NCBI GenBank assembly: GCA_024663395.1
Contig: JANFAH010000001.1
Coordinates: 4,650,001 to 4,714,000 of the forward strand
DNA length: 64,000 nt
Reading direction: 5' to 3'
Source: Pisolithus tinctorius
Lineage: Eukaryota; Basidiomycota; Agaricomycetes; Boletales; Pisolithaceae
The notes below the pieces were generated by a model. That model saw only the letters and a program-made list of their open reading frames with translations. It made no database searches and had not been told where the DNA came from. The position numbers were made by a program, and so were the translations under genes. Shown piece by piece: positions 53,698-63,527 of the stretch; positions within the stretch are counted from its first letter, which is position 1, and each line of letters begins with the position of its first letter.

Positions 53698-54077
53698 ATT
53701 ATGTCATCGGTCATGTGACCAAACACACATGACCCCATATCATGTGATCTGTTGTCATGTGACCTTACCACTACCTCTTGACACTACACTTTTTGTAGTC
53801 AGTGGTAGTCAAAAATGCGCACCACCAAAATGTAGCATAGTCTACACTACACCACACTAATGATGACTGCTACTTGTAATCATACTGCACTAATACCACA
53901 GGGAATGACAATGGAGTGATATGGTCATAAAAAAAAGTTGTAGCCTCTGATTGTGCAATCATGACAGTATGCTTATCTTATCAGAAAGTGGAAAATTGCA
54001 TGAGAAAAACACAGAATACTAAGAAATACACAAGTGTATACACAAAATGTCACTGGACCTCAGGGTCAATTAGGATT
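53698..54077. other. Gap with TCATGTGA-like motif cluster
   Basis: Within 53705-53765 the motif TCATGTGA or its near-palindromic variants occurs four times. The rest is AT-rich with no gene seen. Confidence 0.4.
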
Positions 54078-54318
54078 GGAGAATCCCCAGGAGCCATGGA
54101 GAATCTGCATCATGACATGGAGAATCCCCAGGAGCCATGGGGAATCCACAGCAGGTCATGGAAAATCTCCATCATGACATGGAGAATCCTCAGCAGGCCA
54201 TGGTGAATCTCCAAGATGACATGGTGAATCTCCATCATGACATGGAGAATCCCCAGGTGACATGGAGAATCTCCAACATGTCATGGAGAATCTCCAGCAT
54301 GTCATGGAGAATCCCCAG
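54078..54318. repeat. 21-bp minisatellite, about 11.5 units
   Basis: Units of 20-21 bp such as GGAGAATCTCCATCATGACAT. Each unit contains two near-palindromes, GGAGAATCTCC and CATGACATG. No protein function is implied by the frames that run through it. Related single units recur near 55290 and 63764-63825. Confidence 0.85.
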
Positions 54319-54440
54319 TGGGCTGCATCAGGAAAACAAAACTTTTTCTAAGTGGTCTAATAGTCTACACTGCATCTATTGATGTCTTGATATTTGCAGC
54401 GCTTTAGTGCTCATTGTCTAACATCATCTAATTCATGCTG

Positions 54441-55153
54441 TGTCACAACTGTGCATTCACTCTAAGTCCTTACTCACTCCACACCCTCTTCTGCCAGTCA
54501 TTTGTTCACTCCACACCAACTCCACCCAACTTCTGTCAGTTATGAACCATCTCTGCTCTGACTGCTGTTGGACTTGTGTTGCTCTCCTACTGGACCAAGC
54601 AGACTGTTCTTTGAGGGGTCATGTGACTACCTTCGGACTTCTCCCTGACAGTGCGCAGTCAGGTACTCTGCAGTGCAAGCACCACATGGTCCAGCACCTG
54701 GACTGTTTCCTTTTCTGGATGTTCTATGTTACCCATTTGTATGTCCTCCGTCTACCCTTCATTTGTCATCTAGGAAGTTTTTACTTGAAAATTTCTGGGT
54801 CTCCATATGTCAGTTCTGATTCTGGTTACTGTACCTCCATAGTAGTATAAAAGCATGTATCATACTCTGCCATTCCTCAGTATGAATATCAACTTAGTTC
54901 CTACTCCTTCTGTCTCTGACCTCTAGAGGTCTGTTGCAGTTACCTCCAACTGTCTGTCTGTACTCTCCCTCTGAAATACAAGGGCTGAGATCATGCAAGG
55001 GGGTAGTGCATGAGCTAAACCTGACACCCTCACTCCACTCCACCTTTGCTTTGGTGGACTTCATTCCTGCCACCACTCCACCAGTCAGAGTTCTGTTCCT
55101 TTGTGTTGTACTTGCTTCCAAACCACTTGGTCAGAGTAGGCTCAGACTTGACA
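54441..55153 (+). mobile_element. E3-family solo LTR
   Basis: TGTCACAACTG...CAGACTTGACA, 713 bp, CpG-depleted relative to the E3 LTRs. TATA-like TATAAAA near 54847 and U5 hairpin 54991-55013 retained. No flanking duplication seen. Confidence 0.85.
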
Positions 55154-55315
55154 GTACTCTATAGAACCATATGTGTCTTGCTTAATTCACTTGCTCTATA
55201 TGTTCCTTGGCATCCATTCCACTTATACATCTACCTTTCTGAGATAAGTTGTGATTAGAACAGTTAGAACAACCACTGTTTTCCTGATGGATGGAGAATC
55301 CCCACCAGGACATGG
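55154..55315. other. Short AT-rich interval before the minisatellite
   Basis: No gene or repeat recognised apart from a single 21-bp-type unit (GGAGAATCCCC) near 55292. Confidence 0.4.
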
Positions 55316-55427
55316 CCTGGGAAAGTGAGTCTATTTAGCCTGGGGAAAACCCAGGTTCACCCTGGAAGGGGGTCTATTTAGCCTATGGGAAGCCCATGTT
55401 CTGCCTGGAAAGCAGGTCTATTTACCC
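55316..55427. repeat. About 45-bp minisatellite, left part, split by E3
   Basis: Units reading GTCTATTTAGCCTGGGG... with an internal hairpin (CCTGGG and CCCAGG around GAAAG). Two and a half units here; the array resumes at 63528 on the far side of E3. Confidence 0.8.
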
Positions 55428-55811
55428 TGTCATGACCGTGTGATCGTCATAGGTCTTTACTCCCTCTGCAACCTTTTCCGCCGGTCATTCACTCACTCTG
55501 CACCAACTCCGCCCACCTTCTATCGTCTACGAACCATCTCCGCTCCGACTGCTGTTGGACTTGTGTCTCTCTCCTACCGGACCGAGCGGTCCGTCCTCTG
55601 AGGGGTCATGTGACTACCTTTGCAGTCAGGTACTCCGCAGCGCGCTCACCGCATGGTCCAGCGCCTGGACTATTTCCTTTTCTAGATGTTCTGTGTTACC
55701 CGTTCGTATGTCCTCCGTCTACCCTTCGTTCGTCATCCAGGAAGTTTTACTTGAAAATTTATGAGTCTCCATATGTCAGTTCCGATTCTGGTTACTGTAC
55801 CTCCATAGCAG

Positions 55812-55855
55812 TATAAAAGCATGTACTGTACTCCGCTGTTCTTCAGTACGAATAT
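55812..55855 (+). promoter_or_regulatory. E3 core promoter and predicted transcript start
   Basis: TATAAAA (55812-55818) lies 33 nt before AGTACGAATAT (55845-55855), the sequence complementary to the priming site. The same pair occurs in the 3' LTR (63198-63204). Confidence 0.7.
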
Positions 55856-55952
55856 CAACTTAGTTCCTACTCCCTCCGATTCTGTCTTCTGTCTGTCGGA
55901 GTTATCTCCGACTCTTCGTCTGTACTCTCCCTCTGAAATACGAGGGCTGAGA

Positions 55953-55975
55953 TCGTGCAAGGGGGTAGCGCACGA
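55953..55975 (+). other. E3 U5 hairpin
   Basis: Arms TCGTGC and GCACGA around loop AAGGGGGTAGC. Counterparts occur at 8527-8551, 15256-15280, about 23899-23920, 54991-55013 and 63339-63361. Confidence 0.6.
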
Positions 55976-56143
55976 GCTAAACCTGATGCCCTCACTCCGC
56001 TCTGCCTTTGTCTCGGCGGTCTTCGTTCCTGCCAAAACTCCGCTAGTCGGAGTTCTGTCCCTGTGTGTCGGACTTGCTTCCGGACCCTCCTCTAGACCTT
56101 ATTAAGCGTCGGAGTTGGTCGGAGTAGGCCCGGACTTGACAGT

Positions 56144-56154
56144 ATATTCGTACT
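56144..56154 (+). other. E3 self-priming site
   Basis: ATATTCGTACT, two bases after the LTR, is the exact reverse complement of AGTACGAATAT at 55845-55855. Confidence 0.8.
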
Positions 56155-56202
56155 CGCACTTGTACAATCTCCTTTTCTGTCTTCCAAAAAACTTACACCG
56201 TT

Positions 56203-57471
56203 ATGAGAACTCGAGCTCAATCCCAGAGAGAGGTCGCTGAGAACCTCGCTGTAGCGCTAGCTAATCCGCGTCAACTCCCTTCCGTCGTCGAACAATTCCA
56301 ATCCTTCTCCGCTCGACGCCACTCTCGCGCTGAAGGCGAAAGCGCTTCGCAAGCTGGTCGCTCCGACCTCCACCCAACAACTTTCCATACTCCGTCTCCT
56401 CGTAACCGAGATGATGGACCCGACCCTGACCCTGACTATCCTGATGGTGATCCTGACGGTGGGGGCAGCGGTGACGGGGATGTCCCTGAAGACCCGGCTG
56501 AGCCGCCAGAGGATCCCCTCGTAGCTCTTGCTAGAGCTGTCCATGCACTTGCGCGGTCTAGTTCGCGCACTGGGGACTCCGCTCCGAAAACCAAAGTCCG
56601 CGAGCCTGACACCTTCGACGGCTCCGACCCCAAGAAGCTCCGCGAGTTCCTCATTCAGTGCGAGCTGAACTTCCAAGACTGCCCTTGTGCATTCTGCTCC
56701 GACAGAGCAAAGGTTACCTTCGCTCAATCCTATCTTAAGGGTATGGCCCTGGCTTGGTTCGAGCCAGATCTGCTAAACCCCGACAACTATGACTGCCTGC
56801 TCTGGATGGACGACTATCATGAGTTCTTGCAAGAGCTCACAGCTAATTTCGGTCCGCATGATGCCATAGCGGATGCCGTCCAACAACTCGAGAACCTTAC
56901 CATGAAGGATGGTTCTCGAATTACCAAATACGTCGTGGAGTTCAATCGCTGGGCTTCACAGGTCAAGGACTATGGTGTCGGTGCACTCCGCCACCGCTTC
57001 TATAGCAGACTTCCAGACCGCATCAAAGACGAGATCGCTCGCGTCGGTAAGCCTTCTACCCTCGCACAACTCCACGAAGTCGCCCAAACCATCGATGCGC
57101 GCTACTGGGAGCGCAAAGCAGAGATCTTGCACACCACCAAGTCCGCCTCCGACAAGTCGCAGTCCTCAAACTCCGACAACAAAAGTAAATCGTTGTCCTC
57201 CGCCTCCGCTCCGAAGTCCAACGCCAAGGGCAAGGGCAAACAGAAAGACCCGCCCAAGTCCGATATTGCCCATCTTCTGGGCAAGGATGGCAAACTCACC
57301 TCCGCTGAACGCCAGCGCAGGATGAAGAATAACCTCTGCCTCTTCTGTGGCGAGGCTGGCCATTCCGCCAAGGACTGTCCCAAGTCCACCTCTCGCACAG
57401 CCAAAGCCCATGCAGCTACGGCTGAAACTTCGCCTACTCCGCCTGCGGAGAAGGCTGAGTCAAAAAATTAG
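56203..57471 (+). CDS. E3 gag polyprotein with CCHC knuckle
   Basis: 422 codons, ATG 56203 (MRTRAQSQREVAENL). An acidic Asp/Pro stretch (about residues 65-110) precedes the gag core (KVREPDTFDGSDPKKLREFL ... KDEIARVGKPSTLAQL), a Ser/Lys linker and CLFCGEAGHSAKDC (about residues 380-393) that binds RNA. Gag forms the particle in which reverse transcription occurs. No lesion seen. Ends at TAG 57469-57471 preceded by the slippery A-run. Confidence 0.95.
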   Translation: MRTRAQSQREVAENLAVALANPRQLPSVVEQFQSFSARRHSRAEGESASQAGRSDLHPTTFHTPSPRNRDDGPDPDPDYPDGDPDGGGSGDGDVPEDPAEPPEDPLVALARAVHALARSSSRTGDSAPKTKVREPDTFDGSDPKKLREFLIQCELNFQDCPCAFCSDRAKVTFAQSYLKGMALAWFEPDLLNPDNYDCLLWMDDYHEFLQELTANFGPHDAIADAVQQLENLTMKDGSRITKYVVEFNRWASQVKDYGVGALRHRFYSRLPDRIKDEIARVGKPSTLAQLHEVAQTIDARYWERKAEILHTTKSASDKSQSSNSDNKSKSLSSASAPKSNAKGKGKQKDPPKSDIAHLLGKDGKLTSAERQRRMKNNLCLFCGEAGHSAKDCPKSTSRTAKAHAATAETSPTPPAEKAESKN

Positions 57472-57506
57472 TCCGCTCCTCCAGGGAGCTCGCACAGCCT
57501 GGAGGA
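57462..57506 (+). promoter_or_regulatory. E3 -1 ribosomal frameshift signal
   Basis: A-AAA-AAT (57462-57468), 8-nt spacer, 9-bp perfect stem TCCTCCAGG (57477-57485) with CCTGGAGGA (57498-57506), 12-nt loop. The -1 frame is open through the protease. Confidence 0.82.
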
Positions 57507-60500
57507 AGCGTTGAACCCAACTGTGCACAACCAGACATCCGACTCAACGCGTCCGCTCTTTCTAGTCCCAATTCTTTACTTCCGTCTGTAACTCTTCTGG
57601 ATTATTCTGTTGATACTGTTTCTGCATTGATCGATTCTGGTTCTTCTCATTGCTTCATAGATCCGTCTATAATCAAAAAATATGACATTCCTGTCTCCTC
57701 CATTTCTCCACCAATTCCGCTCCGCTTGTTTGATGGTAGTACAAATGCTGTCATTTCCCAAGAAGTAGATCTTTCCCTCCGCTTTCCTTCCGGTGATGTC
57801 AATTCCATTTCATTTTATGTTACTCTGTTGGATTCTTCATGTTCGCTGGTACTAGGACACAACTGGCTCACCCGCTTCAATCCGTCGATTGACTGGGTAC
57901 TGGGCAGTATATCGTTCAAACCATCGCTACAGGGAATGCCGACACCCCAGGCGCCTTCGTCATCTTCCGCTGCGACCTCCGCTCCGGATCCGACACCCTC
58001 CGCTCCGTTTGCAGCTCCGACTGCACCTCCGACAGACTCGCCGCGCTCCGCTCCGCTCGTCTCACTCATCAATGCTGCTGCGTATGTCAGAGCCTGTGCT
58101 CTCCCTGGCTCTAGACAGTTCCGCTTACAACTCTCCGCTGATGATGTGAAGCTTCGTGCGTCCTCCGCTTCATCTCCGCCTCCTGACCTCTCCTCAGTTC
58201 CTTCTGAGTATCACGAGTTTGCTGACGTCTTTAGCAAAGACAAGGCCACTGAACTTCCGCCACACCGCTCGTTCGATCTCATGATCGACCTCGAGGAAGG
58301 AGCTTCTCCGCCCATCGGTACAATCTACTCTCTTTCTCTGCAAGAGCTTGAAGCTCTCCGCACCTTCATTGACAAGCATCTTGCCTACGGCTTCATCAAA
58401 CAGTCCACCTCCGCTCACGGTGCCCCTGTCCTCTTCATGAAGAAGAAGGACGGTTCACTCCGCCTCTGCGTAGACTATCGAGGACTCAACAAAATCACGA
58501 AAAAAGATCGCTATCCGCTGCCGCTCATCTCCGACTTACTCGACTCTCCAAGCCGTGCTAAAGTCTACACCAAGATCGACCTCCGCCATGCCTATCATCT
58601 AGTCCGCATCGCAGATGGAGATGAATGGAAAACAGCATTCCGCACTCGTTATGGTTCTTACGAGTGGCGGGTAATGCCATTCGGTCTGACTAACACGCCT
58701 GCGGCCTTCCAGCGATTCGTCAATAGCATCTTTGCGGACATGCTCGATGTCTGCGTCGTGGTATACCTCGATGACATCTTAATTTATTCGCAGAACATGG
58801 AGTCGCACCGCGAACATGTAAAAGAGGTACTCCGCCACCTTCGAAAGCATGGTCTTTATGCCAAGCCAGAGAAGTGTGAGTTTCACTCTGACTCCGTCGA
58901 GTACCTCGGTTATGTTCTTTCTCCCTCCAGTCTCACCATGTCCGCCGAGAAGGTTCAGGCAGTCCGTGACTGGCCTGAGCCACGGAAGGTGCGAGACATC
59001 CAGTCTTTCCTTGGTTTCGCAAATTTCTATAGACGATTCATTAATAACTACTCCGACATCGTCGTTCCGCTCACTCGCCTCACGCGAAAGGGTGCTCCTT
59101 GGAACTTTTCCGAGGAGTGCCGCTCCGCTTTCCTCCGCCTGAAGGATGCCTTCAGCTCCGCTCCCATTCTCACTCATTGGGTCCCTGACGCTCCGCTTAC
59201 AGTGGAAACTGACGCCTCCGACTATGCCATTGCTGGCATTTTGTCGATCACCTGCTCCGATGGTGAACTCCGCCCGGTCGCTTTCTACTCTCGCACCATG
59301 ACCGCGCCAGAGCTCAACTATGATACCCACGACAAGGAGCTGTTGGCTATCTTCGAGGCCTTCCGCCATTGGCGGCATTACTTAGAAGGCTCCACCTTAC
59401 CTGTCGATGTGGTGACGGACCACAAAAACCTTGAGTACTTTTCTACCTCTAAGGTTCTCACTCGTCGACAGGCCCGCTGGTCGGAGTACCTTTCCCAGTT
59501 CAATCTTTCCATCCGCTTCCGACCTGGCCGCCTAGGAGCCAAACCCAACGCACTTACGCAACGTTGGGATGTCTACCCAAAAGGGGGGGATAGGGACTAC
59601 GTGCAGGTAAATCCTCACAATCTCCGCCCTATGTTTACACAGGAGCAACTCGCGTCGTCCCTCCGTACCACCACCCTCATGGCACCTGTGCTCCGCACCA
59701 CCATGGTCTTCGATGTTGAGTGCTTGCACTCCGACATCATCTCTGCCCTACCCTCCGATCCTGTCTCTGCCCGCCATCTCCCAACTCCAACTAAGCCTCG
59801 GTGGTCCTTGGACTCCGACGGTCTACTCCGCCTTGATGGTCGTATCTTTGTCCCTGACATTGATGACCTCCGCCTCCGAGTGCTTCGGTTCAAGCATGAT
59901 CATCCTCTAGCAGGCCATTTCGGGCAAAACCGCACCTTAGAACTCGTCCGCAGGGACTACGTGTGGCCCAACCTCCGCTCCAACATAAAGGAGTACGTCA
60001 GGTCTTGCACCGCCTGTGGATGGAGCAAAACTCCGTGTCACTGCCCTTATGGTCTACTGAAGCAACTCCCCATCCCAGAGAGACCTTGGAACTCCATCTC
60101 CATGGACTTCATCGAACACCTCCCCAACTCCGATGGCTACTCCGCCATACTCGTGGTAGTGGACCGCCTCTCAAAGCAAGCGGTGTTCATCCCCACCCAC
60201 GACTCCGTCACCTCCGCCGAACTCGCTAAGCTCTTCCTAACCCATGTCTTCTCCAAGCACGGAGTACCAGCTAATGTCACCTCCGACAGAGGTCCTGAGT
60301 TTGTCTCGCACTTCTTCCGCTCTCTAGGAAAGGCCCTTAATATGCGTCTTCACTTCACTTCGGGTTACCACCCAGAAGGCGATGGCCAGACCGAGCGAAC
60401 AAACCAGACTCTCGAGCAGTACCTTCGTGTCTACTGTAACTACCAACAAGACAACTGGGCTGAGCTGTTACCTCTAGCGGAGTTCGCCTTCAACAATGCA

Positions 60501-61187
60501 CCAAGTGCGACAACTGGAGTTTCTCCCTTCTTCGCTAACAAGGGGTACCATCCAAACCTGTCTGTGGTCCCTGACCAGGATTTCACCTCTCCGAGGGCTC
60601 ACGATTATGTCGTCGAGCTCTCTGCCCTTCATGACTTCCTCCGCTCTGAAATGTCCGCCACTCAACAGCACTACCAGGGTCCAGCAGATGCTAGACGCAT
60701 ACCTCCACCTGAGTTCAAGGTCGGAGAACAGGCCTACGTCAAAGCCAAGTACTTCCGCTTAACTCGTCCTTCGGAAAAACTCTCCGAAAAGTACTTAGGT
60801 CCGTTCACCATCTTGACCAGGCCAGGTACGCACTCCATCACCCTTAATCTCCCTGACTCTATGCGCTCGGTACATTCGGTCTTCCATGTCTCACAACTGG
60901 AAGCCACAGAGGCTAACCCTTTCCCAAACCAACAACAACCTCCGCCTCCGCCAGTGGATGTCGATGGTGACCTTGAGTACGAAGTATCAGAGATACTCGA
61001 CTCTAAGGTGGACCGCCATCGCCGCCATTGCCAACTCTTGTATCTAGTCCGCTGGGCTGGTTACGAGAACACCGACGAAGAAACCTCTTGGTTGCTTGCA
61101 ACTGAGCTGGATCACGCTTCTGACATAGTATCTGCTTTCCATGAATGCTATCCGCATAAACCTGGCCCGAACCAACCTCCGCCATAA
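57462..61187 (+). CDS. E3 pol: protease, RT, RNase H, integrase, chromodomain (intact)
   Basis: Read in the -1 frame from the slippery site. Protease LIDSGSSHCFID (57627), [21 protein letters not shown] and catalytic YLDD (58764-58775), RNase H VETDASDYAIAG and DKELLAI, integrase zinc site (KHDHPLAGHF...SCTACGWSK), catalytic D in MDFIEHLP, D in TSDRGPEF, E in GDGQTERTNQT, and a chromodomain (EYEVSEILDSKV...YLVRWAGYENTDEETSW, about 60975-61115) that would target insertion to marked chromatin. No stop or frameshift seen; the ORF after the first Met-like codon is 1186 codons. Confidence 0.96.
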   Translation, partial: KKLVRSSRELAQPGGSVEPNCAQPDIRLNASALSSPNSLLPSVTLLDYSVDTVSALIDSGSSHCFIDPSIIKKYDIPVSSISPPIPLRLFDGSTNAVISQEVDLSLRFPSGDVNSISFYVTLLDSSCSLVLGHNWLTRFNPSIDWVLGSISFKPSLQGMPTPQAPSSSSAATSAPDPTPSAPFAAPTAPPTDSPRSAPLVSLINAAAYVRACALPGSRQFRLQLSADDVKLRASSASSPPPDLSSVPSEYHEFADVFSKDKATELPPHRSFDLMIDLEEGASPPIGTIYSLSLQELEALRTFIDKHLAYGFIKQSTSAHGAPVLFMKKKDGSLRLCVDYRGLNKITKKDRYPLPLISDLLDSPSRAKVYTKIDLRHAYHLVRIADGDEWKTAFRTRYGSYEWRVMPFGLTNTPAAFQRFVNSIFADMLDVCVVVYLDDILIYSQNMESHREHVKEVLRHLRKHGLYAKPEKCEFHSDSVEYLGYVLSPSSLTMSAEKVQAVRDWPEPRKVRDIQSFLGFANFYRRFINNYSDIVVPLTRLTRKGAPWNFSEECRSAFLRLKDAFSSAPILTHWVPDAPLTVETDASDYAIAGILSITCSDGELRPVAFYSRTMTAPELNYDTHDKELLAIFEAFRHWRHYLEGSTLPVDVVTDHKNLEYFSTSKVLTRRQARWSEYLSQFNLSIRFRPGRLGAKPNALTQRWDVYPKGGDRDYVQVNPHNLRPMFTQEQLASSLRTTTLMAPVLRTTMVFDVECLHSDIISALPSDPVSARHLPTPTKPRWSLDSDGLLRLDGRIFVPDIDDLRLRVLRFKHDHPLAGHFGQNRTLELVRRDYVWPNLRSNIKEYVRSCTACGWSKTPCHCPYGLLKQLPIPERPWNSISMDFIEHLPNSDGYSAILVVVDRLSKQAVFIPTHDSVTSAELAKLFLTHVFSKHGVPANVTSDRGPEFVSHFFRSLGKALNMRLHFTSGYHPEGDGQTERTNQTLEQYLRVYCNYQQDNWAELLPLAEFAFNNAPSATTGVSPFFANKGYHPNLSVVPDQDFTSPRAHDYVVELSALHDFLRSEMSATQQHYQGPADARRIPPPEFKVGEQAYVKAKYFRLTRPSEKLSEKYLGPFTILTRPGTHSITLNLPDSMRSVHSVFHVSQLEATEANPFPNQQQPPPPPVDVDGDLEYEVSEILDSKVDRHRRHCQLLYLVRWAGYENTDEETSWLLATELDHASDIVSAFHECYPHKPGPNQPPP

Positions 61188-61400
61188 TACTCCGCCTACA
61201 TAAACCTCCTCCACGGGCTAACTCCGCCTCTTACCGAACTACCTTAAGTACTTTAGAATTTTCTCCGCTTATCCGTTTCACTTCTCAGAGTCACAAGCAA
61301 AAACACAAGTCTATCTCGTAGTAATACAAAATATACAGACTAAAGACAAAAAAAAAAAAAAAAAAAAAGAAAAAAAAAAGAAAAAAAAAAGAAAACAACA
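61188..61400. other. E3 convergent intergenic interval with A-tract
   Basis: Lies between the pol stop (61187) and the antisense stop (61401). An A-rich tract (61348-61395) sits directly beside the antisense stop. It could be a slippage-prone tract or part of overlapping 3' ends. Confidence 0.5.
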
Positions 61401-62621
61401 CTACTCTTCCATCACTTGTCCTCCGCCACCTTCCTGTTCTTCTCCACCTTCCTGCTCCCCTTCGACTTCTTCCTCGTTATCCCCCTCTGCACCTTCGTCC
61501 GCTTCCTCTCGCTGGTCCTCTGCCGCCTCCGACTGCGGCCTCTTCCATCCTCCTCCTGCGCGTTTGAACTCGGCCACTCTGGCCTCACACGCATCCTCCC
61601 TTCTCCTCATCTCCGCCCACTCTGCCCAGGTGCGGTACAGCGCCCACTCGTCGGTGGTCCGCTCTGCAGCCTCCGCCATCCACTCCACTGCCTCTGCCAT
61701 CCTCTCGAAGGCCAGCGCAGCGGTCTCATGCGCTTCGGCCTGCCTCTCCATGGCCTGAAGCTGCCGCTCCCTCTCCCATTCCGCCCACCGCGTGTGTACT
61801 CCCGCCCCTGAGGGACCCTCAAGCGGTGTCGCGGGCTCGTCTTCTTCTCCGCCCGCCTCCCGCTCGTCATCCGCCTCTTCCGTCTCCGCCGCTCTCTCCT
61901 TCCCCTTCCCTCGCGGTCTCTTCTTCTTCTCCCCACGTGAGCTCCCTGTCCCTGCTCTTTTCCGCGATGGCCCTGCCACCGCGTCCTCCCTCATCCAGCT
62001 ACATACCTTCTTCTTCTTGTGACAGGGCAGGCAAGCCCTGGTCTTGCCTTGCCCTGGCTCGCATTGCCCTGCTGTCAAGCTCGCTACACAGCAAGTACAG
62101 GGGGGCCGCCTGGTCGTGGTAACCACCACAGAGGTCCCAGGGACCCTCTGGGTGGTGTTGACATCATACACCGTGCCACATAATCTAAGAAATTAAGACT
62201 GCGAGTCAGCTCCACCTGACTCACAGCACTCTGCCACTCACCTTTGTGTGGCCTCGTCCTGCCTGGCCTGAGCCCTCTCTTCAGAGGCCCTTTGCCTCTG
62301 CCTTTCTGCCTCCTCCTCTGCCACCTTCTTCCTTCGAGCCTCCTCTTCCTCCTCCGCTCTCTTCCTCCTCTCTGCCTCCAACCTCTCCTCCTCCGCCTTC
62401 CGCCTCTTGGCCTCCTCACGCTTGGCCTTGCGCTCCGCTTCGCGTTCTCTCTCTCTCTGCTCGGTCTCCTCTCGTCAGCGCGCCTTCTCCGCAGACTTCT
62501 CCCGCACAGTGTCGGTGGAGTCGTCGGTGAGGACGACCAGTTCTTCATCCGCGACTTGAGAGTAGTTGTGGACGTGGCCGGGGGTTGGCTGGGGGGTGTT
62601 GCTCTGGCGCTGGGAAGGCAT
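61401..62621 (-). pseudogene. E3 antisense accessory protein (two exons), one premature TGA
   Basis: Exon 1 62621-62242, GT-AG intron 62241-62185 (GTGAGT...TTTCTTAG), exon 2 62184-61401; total 387 codons. Start MPSQRQSNTPQP, then a long Arg/Glu/Lys coiled coil (about 50-125), cysteines at 156, 159, 168, 178, 181 and 188 (C-x2-C-x8-C-x9-C-x2-C-x6-C, Zn2Cys6-like), a basic patch KKKRPRGKGK, a second Ala/Glu/Arg helical region and a poly-Glu/Gly tail. A TGA at codon 49 (62475-62477) fits CGA to TGA. Homologous in order and start to the E1 and E2 proteins. Confidence 0.68.
62185..62241 (-). other. Antisense-oriented GT-AG intron in E3
   Basis: 57 nt; removal joins AG and A into an Arg codon and keeps the frame. 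It lies before the Cys cluster, as in E2. Confidence 0.65.
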
Positions 62622-62801
62622 GGTGGTGGGAAGAAAGGATGAAGGTTCAGTACCCTAACACGTGTTTTTAAGCGGTACTTCGAACTCCGACGGAGCTCCG
62701 CTGCAGCTAAAGCCATTATCCTCGAGGCATCAAAGTAATTTCAAATGATCAACTCGTGTTGATCTCGTTCCGTACATACGGCCTTCAGGGGTTCAGGCCC
62801 T

Positions 62802-62810
62802 AGGGGGGGG
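62802..62810 (+). other. E3 polypurine tract
   Basis: AGGGGGGGG three bases before the 3' LTR. Confidence 0.75.
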
Positions 62811-62813
62811 CAC

Positions 62814-63527
62814 TGTCATGACCATGCGATCGTCATAGGTCTTTACTCCCTCCACAACCTTTTCCGCCGGTCATTCGCTCACTCCGCACCAACTCCACCC
62901 ACCTTCTATCGTCTATGAACCATCTCCGCTCCGACTGCTGTCGGACTTGTGTCTCTCTCCTACCGGACCGAGCGGTCCGTCCTCTGAGGGGTCATGTGAC
63001 TACCTTCGCAGTCAGGTACTCCGCAGCGCGCTCACCGCATGGTCCAGCGCCTGGACTATTTCCTTTTCTAGATGTTCTGTGTTACCCATTCGTATGTCCT
63101 CCGTCTACCCTTCGTTCGTCATCCAGGAAGTTTTACTTGAAAATTTATGAGTCTCCATATGTCAGTTCCGATTCTGGTTACTGTACCTCCATAGCAGTAT
63201 AAAAGCATGTACTGTACTCCGCTGTTCTTCAGTACGAATATCAACTTAGTTCCTACTCCCTCCGATTCTGTCTTCTGTCTGTCGGAGTTATCTCCGACTC
63301 TTCGTCTGTACTCTCCCTCTGAAATACGAGGGCTGAGATCGTGCAAGGGGGTAGCGCACGAGCTAAACCCGACGCCCTCACTCCACTCTGCCTTTGTCTC
63401 GGCAGTCTTCGTTCCTGCCGAAACTCCGCTAGTCGGAGTTCTGTCCCTGTGTGTCGGACTTGCTTCCGGACCCTCCTCTAGACCTTATTAAGCGTCGGAG
63501 TTGGTCGGAGTAGGCCCGGACTTGACA
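62814..63527 (+). repeat. E3 3' LTR
   Basis: 714 bp, same ends and motifs as the 5' LTR. Confidence 0.95.

Larger units (their letters stand above)
55428..56141 (+). repeat. E3 5' LTR
   Basis: TGTCATGACCGTG to CGGACTTGACA. Differences from the 3' LTR that I checked are CpG transitions (for example CCGTGTGATC against CCATGCGATC). Confidence 0.95.
55428..63527 (+). mobile_element. E3: structurally complete chromodomain Ty3/gypsy retrotransposon
   Basis: 714-bp LTRs (55428-56141 and 62814-63527), TG...CA ends, flanked by ACCC on both sides (55424-55427, 63528-63531). Self-priming site, intact gag, frameshift signal, intact pol with all catalytic motifs, antisense gene (one TGA), polypurine tract. 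CpG-rich throughout. Probably the youngest element in the window and the only one with no visible lesion in gag-pol. Confidence 0.95.

Noticed and set aside
54078..54318. Short regular repeats resembling a CRISPR array
   Set aside because: Units are contiguous with no unique spacers, vary between copies, and the context is eukaryotic; it is a minisatellite.
61348..61395. A-tract as a poly(A) tail of a LINE or processed gene
   Set aside because: It lies inside E3 between two convergent genes, with no duplication or gene body ending there.
62244..62642. Leucine-rich plus-strand frame over the E3 antisense gene
   Set aside because: It is the shadow of the Glu/Arg coiled-coil codons on the other strand; no domain or start context.
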